Assembly: GCA_028290325.1 (NCBI GenBank)
Contig: JAQGJY010000094.1
Coordinates: 1-33,070 of the forward strand
Length of the DNA: 33,070 nt
Source of the DNA: Tardiphaga sp.
GTDB taxonomy: Bacteria; Pseudomonadota; Alphaproteobacteria; Rhizobiales; Xanthobacteraceae
Direction of reading: 5' to 3'
Part shown: piece by piece, positions 7,318-18,029 of the stretch
Layout: every line of letters begins with the position of its first letter
Position numbering within the stretch: position 1 is the stretch's first letter
Translations under genes and position numbers: made by a program
The notes under the pieces: model-generated
What the model was told of the DNA's origin: nothing
The model's database searches: none
What the model saw: the letters and a program-made list of their open reading frames with translations, nothing else

Positions 7318-8835
7318 TTACGGCAGCGCGGCTGCCTTCACGGCTGAAATCGCGGTGGAATAATTGGTGACGAGCTGCTGGATCGACGCCGCCGACATGT
7401 CGAGCACCGGCTTCGGATAGATGCCGAGCAGGATCGTCAGGATCAGCAGCGGCACCAACGTCAGGCTCTCGCGCAAAGTCAGATCCTTGATCGACGCCAG
7501 CGACGGCTTCGTCAGCTTGCCGAACACGACCTTGCGGTACAGCCACAGCGCATAGGCGGCCGAGAGAATGACGCCGAGCGTCGCGAAGGTCGCGGTCGTC
7601 ACCGAGGCCTTGAAGGTGCCGAGCAGCGTCATGAATTCACCGACGAAGCCGGAGGTGCCGGGCAACCCGACATTGGCCATCGTGAACACCATGAACGTCA
7701 CGGCATAAAGCGGCATGCGATTGACGAGGCCGCCATAGGCCGCGATCTCGCGGGTATGCATGCGATCGTAGACGATGCCGACGCAGAGGAAGAGCGCGCC
7801 CGACACGACGCCATGCGAGATCATCTGGAACACGCTGCCGGCGACGCCCTGCGTGTTGCCGGCGAAAATCCCCATCGTCACGAAGCCCATATGCGCGACC
7901 GACGAATAGGCGATCAACTTCTTGATATCCTCCTGCATCAACGCGACCAGCGACGTATAAATGATGGCGATGGCGGAGAGCGCGAACATCAACGGCGTGA
8001 AGTAGATCGAGGCCTCGGGAAACATTGGCAGCGAGAAGCGCAGGAAGCCGTAGCCGCCCATCTTCAACAAAATCGCCGCGAGCACCACCGAGCCCGCCGT
8101 CGGCGCCTCGACGTGGGCGTCCGGCAGCCAGGTGTGGACCGGCCACATCGGCATCTTGACCGCGAACGACGCGAAGAACGCCAGCCATGCCCAGATTTGC
8201 AGATTGCGCGGCACGGCGGTCTGCATCAGCGTCGGGATGTCGGTGGTGCCGGCATTCAAGTACAGCGCCATGATCGCCAGCAGCATCAACACCGACCCAA
8301 GCAGTGTGTAGAGGAAGAACTTGAACGAGGCGTAGACGCGACGCGGCCCGCCCCAGACGCCGATGATGAGGAACATCGGGATGAGGCCGCCCTCGAAGAA
8401 CAGGTAAAACAGCACCAGATCGAGCGCCGAGAAGGTGCCGATCATCAGCGCTTCGAGAAACAGGAAGGCCATCATGTATTCGCGCACGCGCAGCGTGATC
8501 GATTTCCAGCTCGCGACGATGCAGAACGGCATCAAGGCGGTGGTCAGGATCACGAAGGGCAGCGAAATGCCATCCACGCCCATGTGATAGCTGATGCCGT
8601 TGGCCAGCCAGTCGACCTTCTCGACGAACTGAAATCCGGGCATGGCCGCATCAAAGCGCAGCACCAATATCAGCGAGACGCCGAACGTGATGACCGTGGT
8701 CCACAGCGCGATCCAGCGCGCATTGCCGCGCGCCGCCTCGTCATCACCGCGGCTGAGATAGATCAGGATCGCGCCGAGGACCGGAAGAAACGTGACCACC
8801 GACAGGATCGGCCATGTCACAACTGAAGCCGTCAT
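7318..8835 (-). CDS. nuoM: NADH-quinone oxidoreductase subunit M
   Basis: Second antiporter-like proton-pumping subunit of complex I, 505 residues. The start chosen is ATG 8835, which overlaps the nuoL stop (TAATG) and has a GGGGGG-containing ribosome site. The frame is open further upstream, but that extension overlaps nuoL and encodes an Arg-rich stretch unlike any NuoM. Conserved features are [17 protein letters not shown] (helix 5 region, with the key Glu), [20 protein letters not shown] around the channel Lys and His, and [17 protein letters not shown]. About 14 helices are expected. Confidence 0.96.
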   Translation of the reverse strand: MTASVVTWPILSVVTFLPVLGAILIYLSRGDDEAARGNARWIALWTTVITFGVSLILVLRFDAAMPGFQFVEKVDWLANGISYHMGVDGISLPFVILTTALMPFCIVASWKSITLRVREYMMAFLFLEALMIGTFSALDLVLFYLFFEGGLIPMFLIIGVWGGPRRVYASFKFFLYTLLGSVLMLLAIMALYLNAGTTDIPTLMQTAVPRNLQIWAWLAFFASFAVKMPMWPVHTWLPDAHVEAPTAGSVVLAAILLKMGGYGFLRFSLPMFPEASIYFTPLMFALSAIAIIYTSLVALMQEDIKKLIAYSSVAHMGFVTMGIFAGNTQGVAGSVFQMISHGVVSGALFLCVGIVYDRMHTREIAAYGGLVNRMPLYAVTFMVFTMANVGLPGTSGFVGEFMTLLGTFKASVTTATFATLGVILSAAYALWLYRKVVFGKLTKPSLASIKDLTLRESLTLVPLLILTILLGIYPKPVLDMSAASIQQLVTNYSTAISAVKAAALP

Positions 8836-10940
8836 TACTGGCCCCCCAGGCCGAAGGTGAACCAGGTGATGAAGCCAGCGACGCCGATCAGCATGGCGAA
8901 AGCGTAGTGATAGAGATAGCCGGTCTGGACTTTGACGACGCCGCGCGTGACGTCGAGCACGCCGGCCGCGATGCCGTTTGGCCCGAAGCCGTCGATGACG
9001 TAGCCGTCCCCCTTCTTCCACAGGAAACGGCCGAGCCATTTCGTCGGACGAACGAAGATCACGTCATAGAGTTCGTCGATGTACCATTTGTTGAGCAGGA
9101 ACTTGTACAGCCCCTGATGCTGGGTCGCGAGCTCGACCGGCAGATAGGGTCGGCGGATATAGAACAACCATGACACCAGAAAGCCCAGCGCCATCATCAC
9201 CGTCGGCAGGAAGGCGACGGTATGCGGAATATGGTGCATCTGGTCGATGATGCCCGGCTTCATTTTCAGCGACTCGCGGAAGAACTCCTCGATGCCGTGG
9301 CCCGCGAACAATTCCTTGAACGGAAACCCCGCGAGGATCGAGCCGGCCGACAACACGCCCAACGGCACGAGCATCCAATACGGCGCTTCATGCGCGGCAT
9401 CGGCATGCGCCTGATCGTGCGCGGTGCCGTGAAAGGTCTTGAAGATCAGACGCCACGAATAGAAGGACGTGAGCCCCGCCGCGACGACCGTCATCAGGAA
9501 CGCGTAGAGCGCGAAAGGGTTGTGCGCGACGTAAGCCGCTTCAATGATCGCATCCTTGGAAAAATATCCGGCGGTCAGCGGGAAGCCCGTCAGCGCCAGC
9601 GTGCCGATCACCATCGTGACGTAGGTGTAGGGAATCTTGCGCCACAGCCCGCCCATGTTGCGGATGTCCTGCTCGTGGTGCATCGCATAAATCACCGCGC
9701 CGGAGCCCAAGAACAGCAGCGCTTTGAAGAAGGCGTGCGTAAACAGATGGAACATCGCAACCGAATAGGCCCCCGCTCCGAGGGCGACGAACATGTAGCC
9801 GAGTTGCGAGCATGTCGAATAGGCGACGATGCGCTTGATGTCGTTCTGCACAAGGCCGACCGTGGCGGCGAAGAACGCCGTCGTCGCGCCGAAGAACATG
9901 ACAACCGCCTGCGCGTTCGGGGCAGCCTCGAATAACGGCGACAACCGCGCGACCATGAACACCCCGGCAGTGACCATCGTCGCGGCGTGGATCAGCGCCG
10001 ACACCGGCGTCGGGCCTTCCATCGCGTCCGGCAGCCAGGTGTGCAGCAGGAACTGCGCCGACTTCCCCATCGCGCCCATGAACAGCAGCAGGCAGGTCAA
10101 TGTCAGCGCGTCGGCCTGCCAGCCGAAGAAGTTGATCGTCTTGCCACCGAGACTCGGAATGGCGGCGAAAATCGTGTCGAAGTCGGTCGAGCCGACCAGC
10201 ATGAAGATGGCGAAGATGCCGAGCGCGAAACCGAAATCGCCGACACGGTTGACGACGAACGCCTTGATCGCGGCCGCGTTGGCCGACGGCTTCTGAAACC
10301 AGAACCCGATCAGCAGATAGCTCGCGAGACCGACGCCTTCCCAGCCGAAGAACAGCTGCACGAGATTGTCCGCGGTCACCAGCATCAGCATCGCGAACGT
10401 GAATAGCGACAGATACGCCATGAAGCGCGGGCGGTTCGGATCCTCGTCCATGTAGCCGATCGAATACAAATGCACGAGCGACGATACCGTCGTGACCACG
10501 ACCAGCATCACCGCCGTCATCGTGTCGACGCGCAACGTCCACGCGATCTGGAGATCACCGGAATTGATCCAGGGCAGCAACACGATGCGATAGTCGTGAT
10601 GGCCGAAGCCGACATCAAAGAATGTCACCCACGCCAATGCCGCTGAAACCATCAGCAGCGCGGTGGTGATGAGTTCGGCGACGCGCGAGCCAGCCGCCGC
10701 CGGTTCGGTCGCGTGGTGATCATCGTGCTCGTCATGGGAGGCGTGGATGACCGACGCATCGCCGCCGACAGGGGCGGCGTGGCTGTGCCCTTGATTGTCG
10801 TCGGCATGGGCATGGGCATGATCGTCGTGGCTGTGCTCGACGATGTCGCCGCTCGGGTGCCGCGCATGGGCGCCATACAACGCTATCGCGCCAGCGAGGA
10901 TCGCGCCGAGCAGCGGCAAAAATACAAGAGCTTGAATCAT
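8835..10940 (-). CDS. nuoL: NADH-quinone oxidoreductase subunit L, with His-rich loop
   Basis: Distal antiporter-like subunit of complex I, carrying the long lateral helix at its C-terminus. It has 701 residues against roughly 610-660 in many bacteria. Core motifs include [18 protein letters not shown] (helix 5 with Glu), [20 protein letters not shown] and [18 protein letters not shown]. The extra length is partly a hydrophilic insert after helix 1, residues about 25-80, with 14 His plus many Asp and Glu; it should face the periplasm or cytoplasm and could bind metal. ATG at 10940 has an AGGGAAGAA ribosome site. A palindromic repeat fills the gap between nuoK and this gene. Confidence 0.96.
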   Translation of the reverse strand: MIQALVFLPLLGAILAGAIALYGAHARHPSGDIVEHSHDDHAHAHADDNQGHSHAAPVGGDASVIHASHDEHDDHHATEPAAAGSRVAELITTALLMVSAALAWVTFFDVGFGHHDYRIVLLPWINSGDLQIAWTLRVDTMTAVMLVVVTTVSSLVHLYSIGYMDEDPNRPRFMAYLSLFTFAMLMLVTADNLVQLFFGWEGVGLASYLLIGFWFQKPSANAAAIKAFVVNRVGDFGFALGIFAIFMLVGSTDFDTIFAAIPSLGGKTINFFGWQADALTLTCLLLFMGAMGKSAQFLLHTWLPDAMEGPTPVSALIHAATMVTAGVFMVARLSPLFEAAPNAQAVVMFFGATTAFFAATVGLVQNDIKRIVAYSTCSQLGYMFVALGAGAYSVAMFHLFTHAFFKALLFLGSGAVIYAMHHEQDIRNMGGLWRKIPYTYVTMVIGTLALTGFPLTAGYFSKDAIIEAAYVAHNPFALYAFLMTVVAAGLTSFYSWRLIFKTFHGTAHDQAHADAAHEAPYWMLVPLGVLSAGSILAGFPFKELFAGHGIEEFFRESLKMKPGIIDQMHHIPHTVAFLPTVMMALGFLVSWLFYIRRPYLPVELATQHQGLYKFLLNKWYIDELYDVIFVRPTKWLGRFLWKKGDGYVIDGFGPNGIAAGVLDVTRGVVKVQTGYLYHYAFAMLIGVAGFITWFTFGLGGQ

Positions 10941-10954
10941 CAGATTCTTCCCTG

Positions 10955-11003
10955 GCGCATGATCTGGTCCGAAAACCGGAGGCCATTCTTCGCGATCATG
11001 CGC
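10955..11003. repeat. Palindromic intergenic repeat of Rhizobiales type
   Basis: Outer arms GCGCATGATC (10955-10964) and GATCATGCGC (10994-11003) are perfect inverted repeats. The inside includes a nested TCCG-AAAA-CCGGA hairpin (near 10968-10980). This matches, from memory, the short palindromic elements scattered between genes of Rhizobiales (RIME-like), which carry a GCGCATGATC arm and a GTCCGAAAACCGG core. It fills nearly all of the 64 bases between nuoK and nuoL and ends one base before the nuoK stop codon. Transcribed, it forms a hairpin that may protect or process the long nuo mRNA. No other copy with both arms was seen in the window. Confidence 0.75.
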
Positions 11004-11004
11004 A

Positions 11005-11313
11005 TCAGCCCTTCATCAGATTGATGTCTTCAACCGCGATCGAGCCACGGTTGCGGAAATAGACCACCAGCACCGCGAGACCGATCGCCGCTTCGGCGGC
11101 GGCGACGGTCAGCACCAATAGCGCGAAAACCTGGCCGACAATGTCGTTCATGAAGGTCGAGAACGCGACGAGATTGATGTTGACGGCAAGCAAGATGAGC
11201 TCGATCGACATCAGGATCACGATGACGTTCTTGCGATTGAGGAAGATGCCGAGAATGCCCAAAGTGAACAAAATCGCCGCGACCGAGAGATAGTGTCCGA
11301 GGCCGATGCTCAT
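11005..11313 (-). CDS. nuoK: NADH-quinone oxidoreductase subunit K
   Basis: Small membrane subunit of complex I, homologous to ND4L and MrpC. Three helices; 102 residues with the start used here. The key membrane Glu residues are present in [11 protein letters not shown] (helix 2) and [13 protein letters not shown] (helix 3). I chose ATG 11313 because it gives the usual MSIGLGHY beginning, overlaps the nuoJ stop as ATGA, and has a GGGGGAG site upstream. A GTG three codons earlier is possible but less likely. Confidence 0.95.
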   Translation of the reverse strand: MSIGLGHYLSVAAILFTLGILGIFLNRKNVIVILMSIELILLAVNINLVAFSTFMNDIVGQVFALLVLTVAAAEAAIGLAVLVVYFRNRGSIAVEDINLMKG

Positions 11314-11948
11314 TTCACCCACTCCCCCGCATCCGCGTCTTGCAGGCCCTGCCCGACCGCGACCTTGCGGACCTCCATGGCCAATGCCGGCGTTCGCGCG
11401 TTCTGCACGTTGATGTCCTGCCGTTTGACGCTGGCCTTATGGCGCAGCGTCAGCACGATCGCGCCGATCATGGCGACGAGAAGCACGAGACTGGAGAGCT
11501 GGAAGTAGTGAATGTATTTCGTATAGAGCACGAGGCCGAGCGCCTGCGTGTTGCTGACGCCGGTCGGGATCGGCGACGTGATCGTTGTCGCGATATTCGG
11601 ATTGATCGCCCATCCGCCGGCGACCAGCAGCAGCTCCGCCAGAAAAATCGCGCCGATCAGCAGACCGAACGGCAGATATTCAAGAAAGCCCGCGCGGAGT
11701 TGCGCGAAATCGACGTCGAGCATCATGATGACGAACAAGAACAGCACCGCGACCGCGCCGACATAGACGACGATCAGCAGCATCGCGAGAAATTCCGCGC
11801 CCATCAGGATGAACAGGCCAGAGGCATTGACGAAAGCCAGGATCAGAAACAGCACCGAATGCACCGGGTTGCGCGACGCGATCACCATCACGGCGGACGC
11901 GACGCAGATGCCTGCGAACAGATAAAAGAACAATGCGGGAAAGATCAT
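11310..11948 (-). CDS. nuoJ: NADH-quinone oxidoreductase subunit J
   Basis: Membrane subunit (ND6 type) of complex I, 212 residues. Five helices are expected; the N-terminal three are clear (about 4-21, 29-50 and 54-75). The conserved stretch around [27 protein letters not shown] (about 51-77) contains the pi-bulge helix that links quinone chemistry to the proton path. The C-terminal ~40 residues are hydrophilic. It ends with a 4-base overlap on nuoK and begins 9 bases after nuoI. Confidence 0.95.
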   Translation of the reverse strand: MIFPALFFYLFAGICVASAVMVIASRNPVHSVLFLILAFVNASGLFILMGAEFLAMLLIVVYVGAVAVLFLFVIMMLDVDFAQLRAGFLEYLPFGLLIGAIFLAELLLVAGGWAINPNIATTITSPIPTGVSNTQALGLVLYTKYIHYFQLSSLVLLVAMIGAIVLTLRHKASVKRQDINVQNARTPALAMEVRKVAVGQGLQDADAGEWVK

Positions 11949-11957
11949 GTGCTCATC

Positions 11958-12446
11958 TCACCGGTACGGCGCGTCGAGCTCGATCGCCTTGGCGATCTGG
12001 CGCTCCCAGCGGTCGCCATTGGCGAGCAGCTTGGCCTTGTCATAATATAATTCCTCACGAGTCTCGGTCGCGAACTCGAAGTTCGGGCCCTCGACGATCG
12101 CATCGACCGGACAGGCCTCCTGGCACAGCCCGCAATAGATGCACTTCACCATATCGAGGTCGTAGCGCACCGTGCGGCGCGTGCCGTCGTTGCGACGCGG
12201 ACCGGATTCGATGGTGATGGCCTGCGCCGGACAAACGGCCTCGCACAGCTTGCAGGCGATGCAGCGTTCCTCGCCATTGGGATAACGGCGCAGCGCATGC
12301 TCGCCGCGAAAGCGCGGTGAGATCGGGTTCTTCTCGAACGGATAGTTCAAGGTCGGCTTCGGCTTGAAGAAATAACGCATCGCGAGGAAGAACGCGGACA
12401 CGAATTCCGTCAGCAGCAGCGAGCGCGCGGTGGTGGCAATATTCAT
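11958..12446 (-). CDS. nuoI: NADH-quinone oxidoreductase subunit I
   Basis: Carries iron-sulfur clusters N6a and N6b, which pass electrons from NuoG to NuoB. It has 162 residues. Two classical 8Fe-ferredoxin motifs are intact: Cys62, 65, 68 and 72 in [12 protein letters not shown], and Cys102, 105, 108 and 112 in [12 protein letters not shown]. The amphipathic N-terminus (about residues 8-30) packs against the membrane arm. ATG at 12446 lies just after nuoH. Confidence 0.96.
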   Translation of the reverse strand: MNIATTARSLLLTEFVSAFFLAMRYFFKPKPTLNYPFEKNPISPRFRGEHALRRYPNGEERCIACKLCEAVCPAQAITIESGPRRNDGTRRTVRYDLDMVKCIYCGLCQEACPVDAIVEGPNFEFATETREELYYDKAKLLANGDRWERQIAKAIELDAPYR

Positions 12447-12453
12447 GACGTCC

Positions 12454-13494
12454 TCATTGCGGCGCCAAACCGCCGAATTGCAGCACGGCGGCGACGATGA
12501 TGACCATTGCCAGCGACAACGGCAGGAACACCTTCCAGCCCAGTCGCATCAGCTGGTCGTAGCGATAGCGCGGCACGATCGCCTTCGCCATCGCGATCAG
12601 GAAGAACATAAAGAACGTCTTGAGCACGAACCAGATGACGCCCGGCACCCAGGTGAACGGAGCGAACGGAATCGGCGACAGCCAGCCGCCGAGGAACAGG
12701 ATCGTCGCCAGCGCGCACATCGTGGTGATGGCGACGTATTCGCCGAGCATGAACAGCAGATAGGGCGTCGAGCCGTATTCGGTCATGAAGCCGGCGACGA
12801 GCTCGGATTCCGCCTCGACGAGATCGAACGGCGGACGGTTGGTTTCCGCCAGCGCCGAGACGTAAAACACCACGAACATCGGGAACAGTGGCAGCCAGTA
12901 CCAGCCGAACAGGCCGAGCTTGGTGTCCTGCGCGGCGATGATCTGCGTCAGGTTCAGCGAACCGGCGCAGAGCAGCACGGTGATGATGACGAAGCCGATC
13001 GAGACCTCATACGACACCATCTGGGCTGCCGAGCGCAAAGCCGCCATGAACGGATACTTCGAATTCGACGACCAGCCCGCCATGATGATGCCGTAGATCG
13101 ACAGCGACGAGATCGCGAAAATATACAACACGCCGACATTGATATCCGCGATCACCCAATTGAGGTTGACGGGGATCACCGCCCATGCCGCCAGCGCGAG
13201 CACGCAGGAGACAAGCGGCGCCAGCAAGAACACGCCTTTATTGGCGCTCGACGGTATCACCGGCTCCTTCAGCACGAACTTCAACAAGTCGGCGAAAGAT
13301 TGCAGCAGGCCGAACGGGCCGACCACGTTGGGTCCGCGACGAATTTGGACCGCCGCCCAGATCTTGCGATCGGCGAGCAAAATGTAGGCGATCGCGATCA
13401 GCAACACGACGAGCAATAACAGGCTCTGCGCGATCATGATCAGCGCGGGCCACAACGTCCCCGTCCAAAGCGGGCTTGAAAAGAATTCAGCCAT
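12454..13494 (-). CDS. nuoH: NADH-quinone oxidoreductase subunit H
   Basis: Membrane subunit (ND1 type) forming the quinone-binding chamber together with NuoB and NuoD, 346 residues and about eight helices. Typical markers are [20 protein letters not shown] near 46-65, and [20 protein letters not shown] with its run of acidic residues that line the quinone cavity, followed by [15 protein letters not shown]. The last part, [14 protein letters not shown], is also conserved. The spacing to nuoG is 10 bases and to nuoI 7 bases. Confidence 0.96.
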   Translation of the reverse strand: MAEFFSSPLWTGTLWPALIMIAQSLLLLVVLLIAIAYILLADRKIWAAVQIRRGPNVVGPFGLLQSFADLLKFVLKEPVIPSSANKGVFLLAPLVSCVLALAAWAVIPVNLNWVIADINVGVLYIFAISSLSIYGIIMAGWSSNSKYPFMAALRSAAQMVSYEVSIGFVIITVLLCAGSLNLTQIIAAQDTKLGLFGWYWLPLFPMFVVFYVSALAETNRPPFDLVEAESELVAGFMTEYGSTPYLLFMLGEYVAITTMCALATILFLGGWLSPIPFAPFTWVPGVIWFVLKTFFMFFLIAMAKAIVPRYRYDQLMRLGWKVFLPLSLAMVIIVAAVLQFGGLAPQ

Positions 13495-13504
13495 CAGGTC
13501 ACGC

Positions 13505-15556
13505 TCATTCCGCCGCGGTCAGCATCTGGCCGGACGCCAGGCGCGCGCATTCGGCCATCACGGCCGATGCCCGCGCGATCGGGTTGGTCAGATAGAAGTC
13601 GGTCACGCCGCTCTTGAAGGTCGCCTTATCGACGCTGCCGCCGCGCGCGGCAAGCGCATTGATCGACGACGCGTCGCCAGCGGCGATGGCGTCGATCCGG
13701 ATCAGATGCGGCACGGCCTTGAAGATCGCCTGCCGCAACGCCGCCAGTGAATCGTAAGGCAGCTTATGCCCGAGCACGTCGGACAACGCGCGGATCACCG
13801 CCCAGTCCTCGCGCGCGTCGCCCGGCGGGAAGCCGGCGCGCGCCGCGATTTGCACCCGGCCCTCGGTGTTCACATAGAGGCCTGATTTTTCGGTATAGGC
13901 GGCGCCGGGCAGGATGACGTCAGCGCGATGCGCGCCACGGTCGCCGTGGGTGCCGATATAGACCACGAAGGCCCCGGCGGCGGGATCGATCTCGTCCGCG
14001 CCGAGCGAGAACAGCACGTCCGCTTCACCCGCTTTGCGCAATCCACCGGCGAAGCCGATGTCGAGCGCGCCAACCGCCGACGCGGCGGACTGCAAAACCC
14101 CGAAGCCGTTCCAGCCTTCGCCAAGCGCGCCAATGTCGAGCGCCAGTTTGGCGAGCATCGCCATCACAGCGGCGCCATCGGGCCGCGATGCGACGCTGGC
14201 GCCAACCAGCACGATCGGATGCTTGGCGTTCTTCAGCACGTCACTGAAGGAATGCTGGCCATCGACGAGATCGCTCAGCGAGTCCGTGCCCGCGCCGATA
14301 TGATCGTAGCTGTAGGTCAGATCGGCCGCCTCGCCGATCACGCCGATCTTCATCTGGCCCGATCGCCAGCGCTTGCGGATGCGCGCATTCAAAATCGCGG
14401 CTTCCTTGCGTGGATTTGAGCCGACGATCAGCAGCGCGTCGGCCTGCTCGATGCCGGCGATGGTCGGATTGAAGATGTAGGACGCGCGACCAGCGGCTGG
14501 ATCGAACGCATCGCCGATCTGCGTGGCGACGTGGGTCGAGCCAAGCCTGGCCAGCAGATCCTTCAGCGCGAACATCTCTTCCACGGCGGCAAGATCGCCG
14601 GCCACCGCGCCGATGCGCGAGCCATCGACGCCCTTCACCTTCGCCGCGATCGCCGCGAAGGCTTCGGGCCACGATGCCGCGCGCAGCTTGCCATTCTCGC
14701 GAATATAGGGCCGGTCGAGCCGCTGACTCCGCAAGCCATCGACGACATGGCGCGTCTTGTCGGAAATCCACTCCTCGTTCACGGCTTCATTGACGCGCGG
14801 CAGGATGCGCATCACTTCGCGACCGCGCGTATCGACCCGGATCGCGGAGCCGACGGCATCCATCACGTCGATCGACTGCGTCTTGGTCAATTCCCACGGA
14901 CGCGCGGCGAACGCATAGGGTTTCGACGTCAATGCTCCGACCGGGCAGATATCGACGAGGTTGCCCTGCAATTCCGATGTCAAAGCCGACTCAAGGAACG
15001 TCGTGATCTCCATGTCCTCGCCGCGTCCGGTCGCGCCCATTTCAGGCACGCCGCAGACTTCCGCCGCGAAGCGCACGCAGCGCGTGCACTGAATGCAACG
15101 GTTCATCGAGGTCTTGACCAGCGCGCCGAGATATTTGTCCTCAACCGCGCGCTTGTTCTCGGCGAAGCGCGTGCTGTCGACGCCGTAGCCCATCGCCTGA
15201 TCCTGCAAGTCACACTCGCCGCCCTGATCGCAGATCGGGCAATCCAGCGGATGGTTGATCAGCAGGAATTCCATCACGCCTTCGCGTGCCTTCTTGACCA
15301 TCGGTGAGCGCGTCGAGATTTCCGGCGGTTCGCCTTTCGGACCGGGCCGACAATCGCGCACGCCCCACGCGCAGCTAGCAACCGGCTTCGGGCCACCCTT
15401 CACCTCGACAAGACACATCCGGCAATTGCCGGCGATCGACAACCGCTCGTGATAGCAAAACCGCGGAATCTCGGCGCCGGCCGCTTCGCACGCCTGCAAC
15501 AGCGTGTATTCGGCGGGAACGTCGATCTCTTTGCCGTCGATGATGAGGATCGTCAT
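13505..15556 (-). CDS. nuoG: NADH-quinone oxidoreductase subunit G
   Basis: Largest peripheral-arm subunit, 683 residues, of the shorter alphaproteobacterial/mitochondrial type. Ligands for the [2Fe-2S] cluster N1b are Cys34, 45, 48 and 62. His102 with Cys106, 109 and 115 fits N5. Cys154, 157 and 160 plus a Cys in the [10 protein letters not shown] stretch (about 204) fit N4. The remainder is a molybdopterin-oxidoreductase-like domain without cofactor. The extra N7 cluster of E. coli NuoG is not evident. A 56-base gap separates it from nuoF. Confidence 0.96.
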   Translation of the reverse strand: MTILIIDGKEIDVPAEYTLLQACEAAGAEIPRFCYHERLSIAGNCRMCLVEVKGGPKPVASCAWGVRDCRPGPKGEPPEISTRSPMVKKAREGVMEFLLINHPLDCPICDQGGECDLQDQAMGYGVDSTRFAENKRAVEDKYLGALVKTSMNRCIQCTRCVRFAAEVCGVPEMGATGRGEDMEITTFLESALTSELQGNLVDICPVGALTSKPYAFAARPWELTKTQSIDVMDAVGSAIRVDTRGREVMRILPRVNEAVNEEWISDKTRHVVDGLRSQRLDRPYIRENGKLRAASWPEAFAAIAAKVKGVDGSRIGAVAGDLAAVEEMFALKDLLARLGSTHVATQIGDAFDPAAGRASYIFNPTIAGIEQADALLIVGSNPRKEAAILNARIRKRWRSGQMKIGVIGEAADLTYSYDHIGAGTDSLSDLVDGQHSFSDVLKNAKHPIVLVGASVASRPDGAAVMAMLAKLALDIGALGEGWNGFGVLQSAASAVGALDIGFAGGLRKAGEADVLFSLGADEIDPAAGAFVVYIGTHGDRGAHRADVILPGAAYTEKSGLYVNTEGRVQIAARAGFPPGDAREDWAVIRALSDVLGHKLPYDSLAALRQAIFKAVPHLIRIDAIAAGDASSINALAARGGSVDKATFKSGVTDFYLTNPIARASAVMAECARLASGQMLTAAE

Positions 15557-15612
15557 GGCGTCAGAACTTTCCGAACTCGCAAATCAATGGCGTGCCGCAC
15601 GAAAACATCGCT

Positions 15613-16938
15613 CTACTCCGCCGCGATCATGTGCACGGGATCGAGGATGCCCTGATCGCCGACCACAGCCTTGCGGCTGAAATCGTCGATGCGGCGCTCG
15701 ATTTCCGGACGGAAGGCGCGGATCAGACCCTGGATCGGCCACGCGGCGGCGTCGCCGAGGGCGCAAATCGTGTGGCCCTCGACCTGCTTCGTCACCTCAA
15801 GCAGCATATCGATCTCGCGCTTCTGAGCGCGGCCCTCCACCATGCGGCTGAGCACGCGCCACATCCAGCCGGTGCCCTCGCGGCATGGCGTGCACTGACC
15901 ACAACTCTCATGCTTGAAGAAATACGAGATCCGCGCGATCGCGGCGACCACGTCGGTTGATTTGTCCATCACGATGACGCCGGCGGTGCCGAAGCTGGAT
16001 TTGACGGCTTTGGTGCCGTCGAAATCCATGATCAAATCCTGACAATCCGCCTCGGGGATCAACGGACACGACGCGCCGCCCGGAATGATCGCCAGCAGAT
16101 TGTCCCAACCGCCGCGAATGCCGCCGCCGTGCTTCTCGATCAGCTCGCGGAACGGAATGCTCATCGCGTCTTCGACGACACAGGGCGTGTTGACGTGGCC
16201 GGAGATGCCGTAAAGTTTGGTGCCGACATTGTTGGCGCGGCCGATGCCCGCGAACCAGGACGCACCGCGTCGCAAGATGTCTGGCGCGACGGCGATCGAC
16301 TCGACGTTGTTCACCGTCGTCGGGCAGCCATAAAGCCCGACATTGGCCGGGAATGGCGGCTTCAGACGCGGCTGACCCTTTTTGCCTTCGAGGCTTTCGA
16401 GCAACGCCGTTTCTTCACCGCAGATATAAGCGCCCGCGCCATGCGCGACATAGAGATCGTAAGGCCAGCCGTGAATATTGTCCTTGCCGATCAGCTTCGC
16501 CTCATAGGCTTGATCGATCGCCGCTTGCAGGTGCTCGCGCTCGCGGATGAATTCGCCGCGCACGTAGATGTAGCCGACATGCGCGCCCATGGCGCAGCCC
16601 GCGATCAGGCAGCCCTCGACGAGAAGATGCGGATCATGCCGCATGATCTCGCGGTCCTTGCAGGTGCCGGGTTCGGACTCGTCGGCGTTGACGACGAGAT
16701 AGCTCGGCCGCCCGTCGGCATTGTCCTTCGGCATGAACGACCATTTCAGGCCGGTCGGAAATCCCGCACCGCCCCGGCCGCGCAGGCCGGAGGCTTTCAT
16801 CTCGCTGATGATCCAGTCGCGACCTTTCTCAATGATCGCCTTGGTGCCGTCCCAGGCGCCGCGACGGCGCGCGCCATCGAGGCCCCAGTCGTCGAGGCCG
16901 TACAGGTTTCGGAAGATGCGGTCCTTGTCGTCGAGCAT
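15613..16938 (-). CDS. nuoF: NADH-quinone oxidoreductase subunit F
   Basis: NADH-binding, FMN-containing subunit that accepts electrons from NADH, 441 residues. The glycine-rich loop [16 protein letters not shown] (51-66) and [13 protein letters not shown] (85-97) shape the NADH and FMN sites. Cys346, 349, 352 and 392 bind the [4Fe-4S] cluster N3 ([12 protein letters not shown] and TICALGD). ATG at 16938, 16 bases after a small membrane ORF that separates it from nuoE. Confidence 0.97.
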   Translation of the reverse strand: MLDDKDRIFRNLYGLDDWGLDGARRRGAWDGTKAIIEKGRDWIISEMKASGLRGRGGAGFPTGLKWSFMPKDNADGRPSYLVVNADESEPGTCKDREIMRHDPHLLVEGCLIAGCAMGAHVGYIYVRGEFIREREHLQAAIDQAYEAKLIGKDNIHGWPYDLYVAHGAGAYICGEETALLESLEGKKGQPRLKPPFPANVGLYGCPTTVNNVESIAVAPDILRRGASWFAGIGRANNVGTKLYGISGHVNTPCVVEDAMSIPFRELIEKHGGGIRGGWDNLLAIIPGGASCPLIPEADCQDLIMDFDGTKAVKSSFGTAGVIVMDKSTDVVAAIARISYFFKHESCGQCTPCREGTGWMWRVLSRMVEGRAQKREIDMLLEVTKQVEGHTICALGDAAAWPIQGLIRAFRPEIERRIDDFSRKAVVGDQGILDPVHMIAAE

Positions 16939-16954
16939 GACTTCAGACTTTCTC

Positions 16955-17161
16955 TCAGCGGATCGATTGCATGTAAGCGAGACCGGCGGCGCAACCGCCG
17001 AAGGTCAGGGCCCACAGCAGGCTGGATTCGAGGGAGGCGTTCAGACCGTAGCGTTGCAGCAGGAAGATGAACGCCGCCGCTGCGACCGTATGCATCGCAA
17101 TATAACGCCAGTGCTTCATCATTCCCGCGCTCCGCGGTTCGGTGGTGGGGCGATCGATCAT
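16955..17161 (-). CDS. Small one- or two-helix membrane protein between nuoE and nuoF
   Basis: A 68-residue reading frame in the nuo operon. The ATG at 17161 overlaps the nuoE stop as ATGA. A second possible start, ATG 17122 (55 residues, beginning [12 protein letters not shown]), has a GGAG site about 10 bases ahead and looks better as a protein start. Two hydrophobic stretches, roughly residues 19-36 and 47-63, are separated by a short polar piece, suggesting a helical hairpin in the membrane. It belongs to none of the 14 standard nuo subunits and I do not recognise a family. Its place suggests an accessory or assembly factor for complex I; that is inference. Confidence 0.7.
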   Translation of the reverse strand: MIDRPTTEPRSAGMMKHWRYIAMHTVAAAAFIFLLQRYGLNASLESSLLWALTFGGCAAGLAYMQSIR

Positions 17162-18024
17162 TTTTTCGGACCCTTGCCGGCGCCGCCGGGAGACGTTTTG
17201 CGTTTTCCAGGTTTGGCGCCAGCGGTGTCGTTGGTCTTTTTCGGCGTCGGATCACCGGATGGCGCGTCAGCCTGGGTGGCGTCGGCGGCTGGAGCCTGCG
17301 GCGCCGGGCTGTCGCGCCGACTCGCCGACTCGCCTGCCCTCTTCGCATCGGCATCCTGCAACGCGGCACCACCGCCGCCATGGGTCGTCGGCGTGTCCGC
17401 CGGCTTCTGCAGCGCGTTGATATCCTTCAGCGTCGTCGGCCCGCCCGCCGGTGCTGCGAACTGGCGACCATGCTGCGGGCCGGGCTTGGGCGGCGTACCA
17501 GCGGCGAAGCCGTCCAGCACCTTACCCAAACTGTCCGCGGTCAGATCCTCGTAAGTGTCCTTCCAGATCATCACCATCGGCGCATTCACGCAGGCCCCCA
17601 GGCACTCGACCTCTTCCCACGAAAAGTCATTGTCCGCCGACAGATGAAACGCATCGTGATGGATTCGGCTTTTGCAAACCTCGATCAGATCGCCGGCGCC
17701 GCGCAGCATGCAGGGCGTGGTGCCGCAGACTTGAACGTGGGCCTTTTTGCCGACCGGCTGCAATTGAAACATCGTGTAGAACGTCGCGACTTCCAGCGCG
17801 CGAATATAGGGCATCGCCAGCATGTCCGCGACGTGCCGGATCGCGGCTTCCGAGACCCAGCCGCCCATCTGCTCCTGCGCGCGCCACAAAATCGCGATCA
17901 CCGCCGAAGCCTGACGGCCGTCCGGATATTGCGCGATCTGCTTCTGAGCCCATGCGAGATTCTCCGCCGTGAATGCGAAGCTCGCGGGCTGGACTTCTTT
18001 CGGGGCCAAACGGCGGACGGACAT
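17158..18024 (-). CDS. nuoE: NADH-quinone oxidoreductase subunit E, with long disordered tail
   Basis: Thioredoxin-fold subunit carrying [2Fe-2S] cluster N1a next to the FMN of NuoF. The start taken is ATG 18024 (beginning MSVRRLAP), 288 residues. An upstream start is open but would overlap the 64-residue ORF ahead. Cluster ligands are Cys100 and 105 ([11 protein letters not shown]) and Cys141 and 145 (CLGAC). [18 protein letters not shown] (about 182-199) is the segment conserved in alphaproteobacterial NuoE. From about 205 to 288 the chain is Ala/Pro/Gly/Lys-rich low complexity ending in a strongly basic GKRK...GKGPKK tail, about 80 residues longer than compact NuoE proteins. Confidence 0.95.
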   Translation of the reverse strand: MSVRRLAPKEVQPASFAFTAENLAWAQKQIAQYPDGRQASAVIAILWRAQEQMGGWVSEAAIRHVADMLAMPYIRALEVATFYTMFQLQPVGKKAHVQVCGTTPCMLRGAGDLIEVCKSRIHHDAFHLSADNDFSWEEVECLGACVNAPMVMIWKDTYEDLTADSLGKVLDGFAAGTPPKPGPQHGRQFAAPAGGPTTLKDINALQKPADTPTTHGGGGAALQDADAKRAGESASRRDSPAPQAPAADATQADAPSGDPTPKKTNDTAGAKPGKRKTSPGGAGKGPKK

Positions 18025-18029
18025 AGGCT

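Noticed and set aside
7318-9039. Extended NuoM with 68 extra N-terminal residues
   Set aside because: The extension overlaps nuoL and is Arg-rich shadow sequence; ATG 8835 has a strong ribosome site and the family's normal start.
16631-16647. Perfect palindrome GATCATGCCGCATGATC inside nuoF
   Set aside because: It resembles the arms of the intergenic repeat, but encodes the conserved EIMRHDPH segment of NuoF, so protein constraint explains it.
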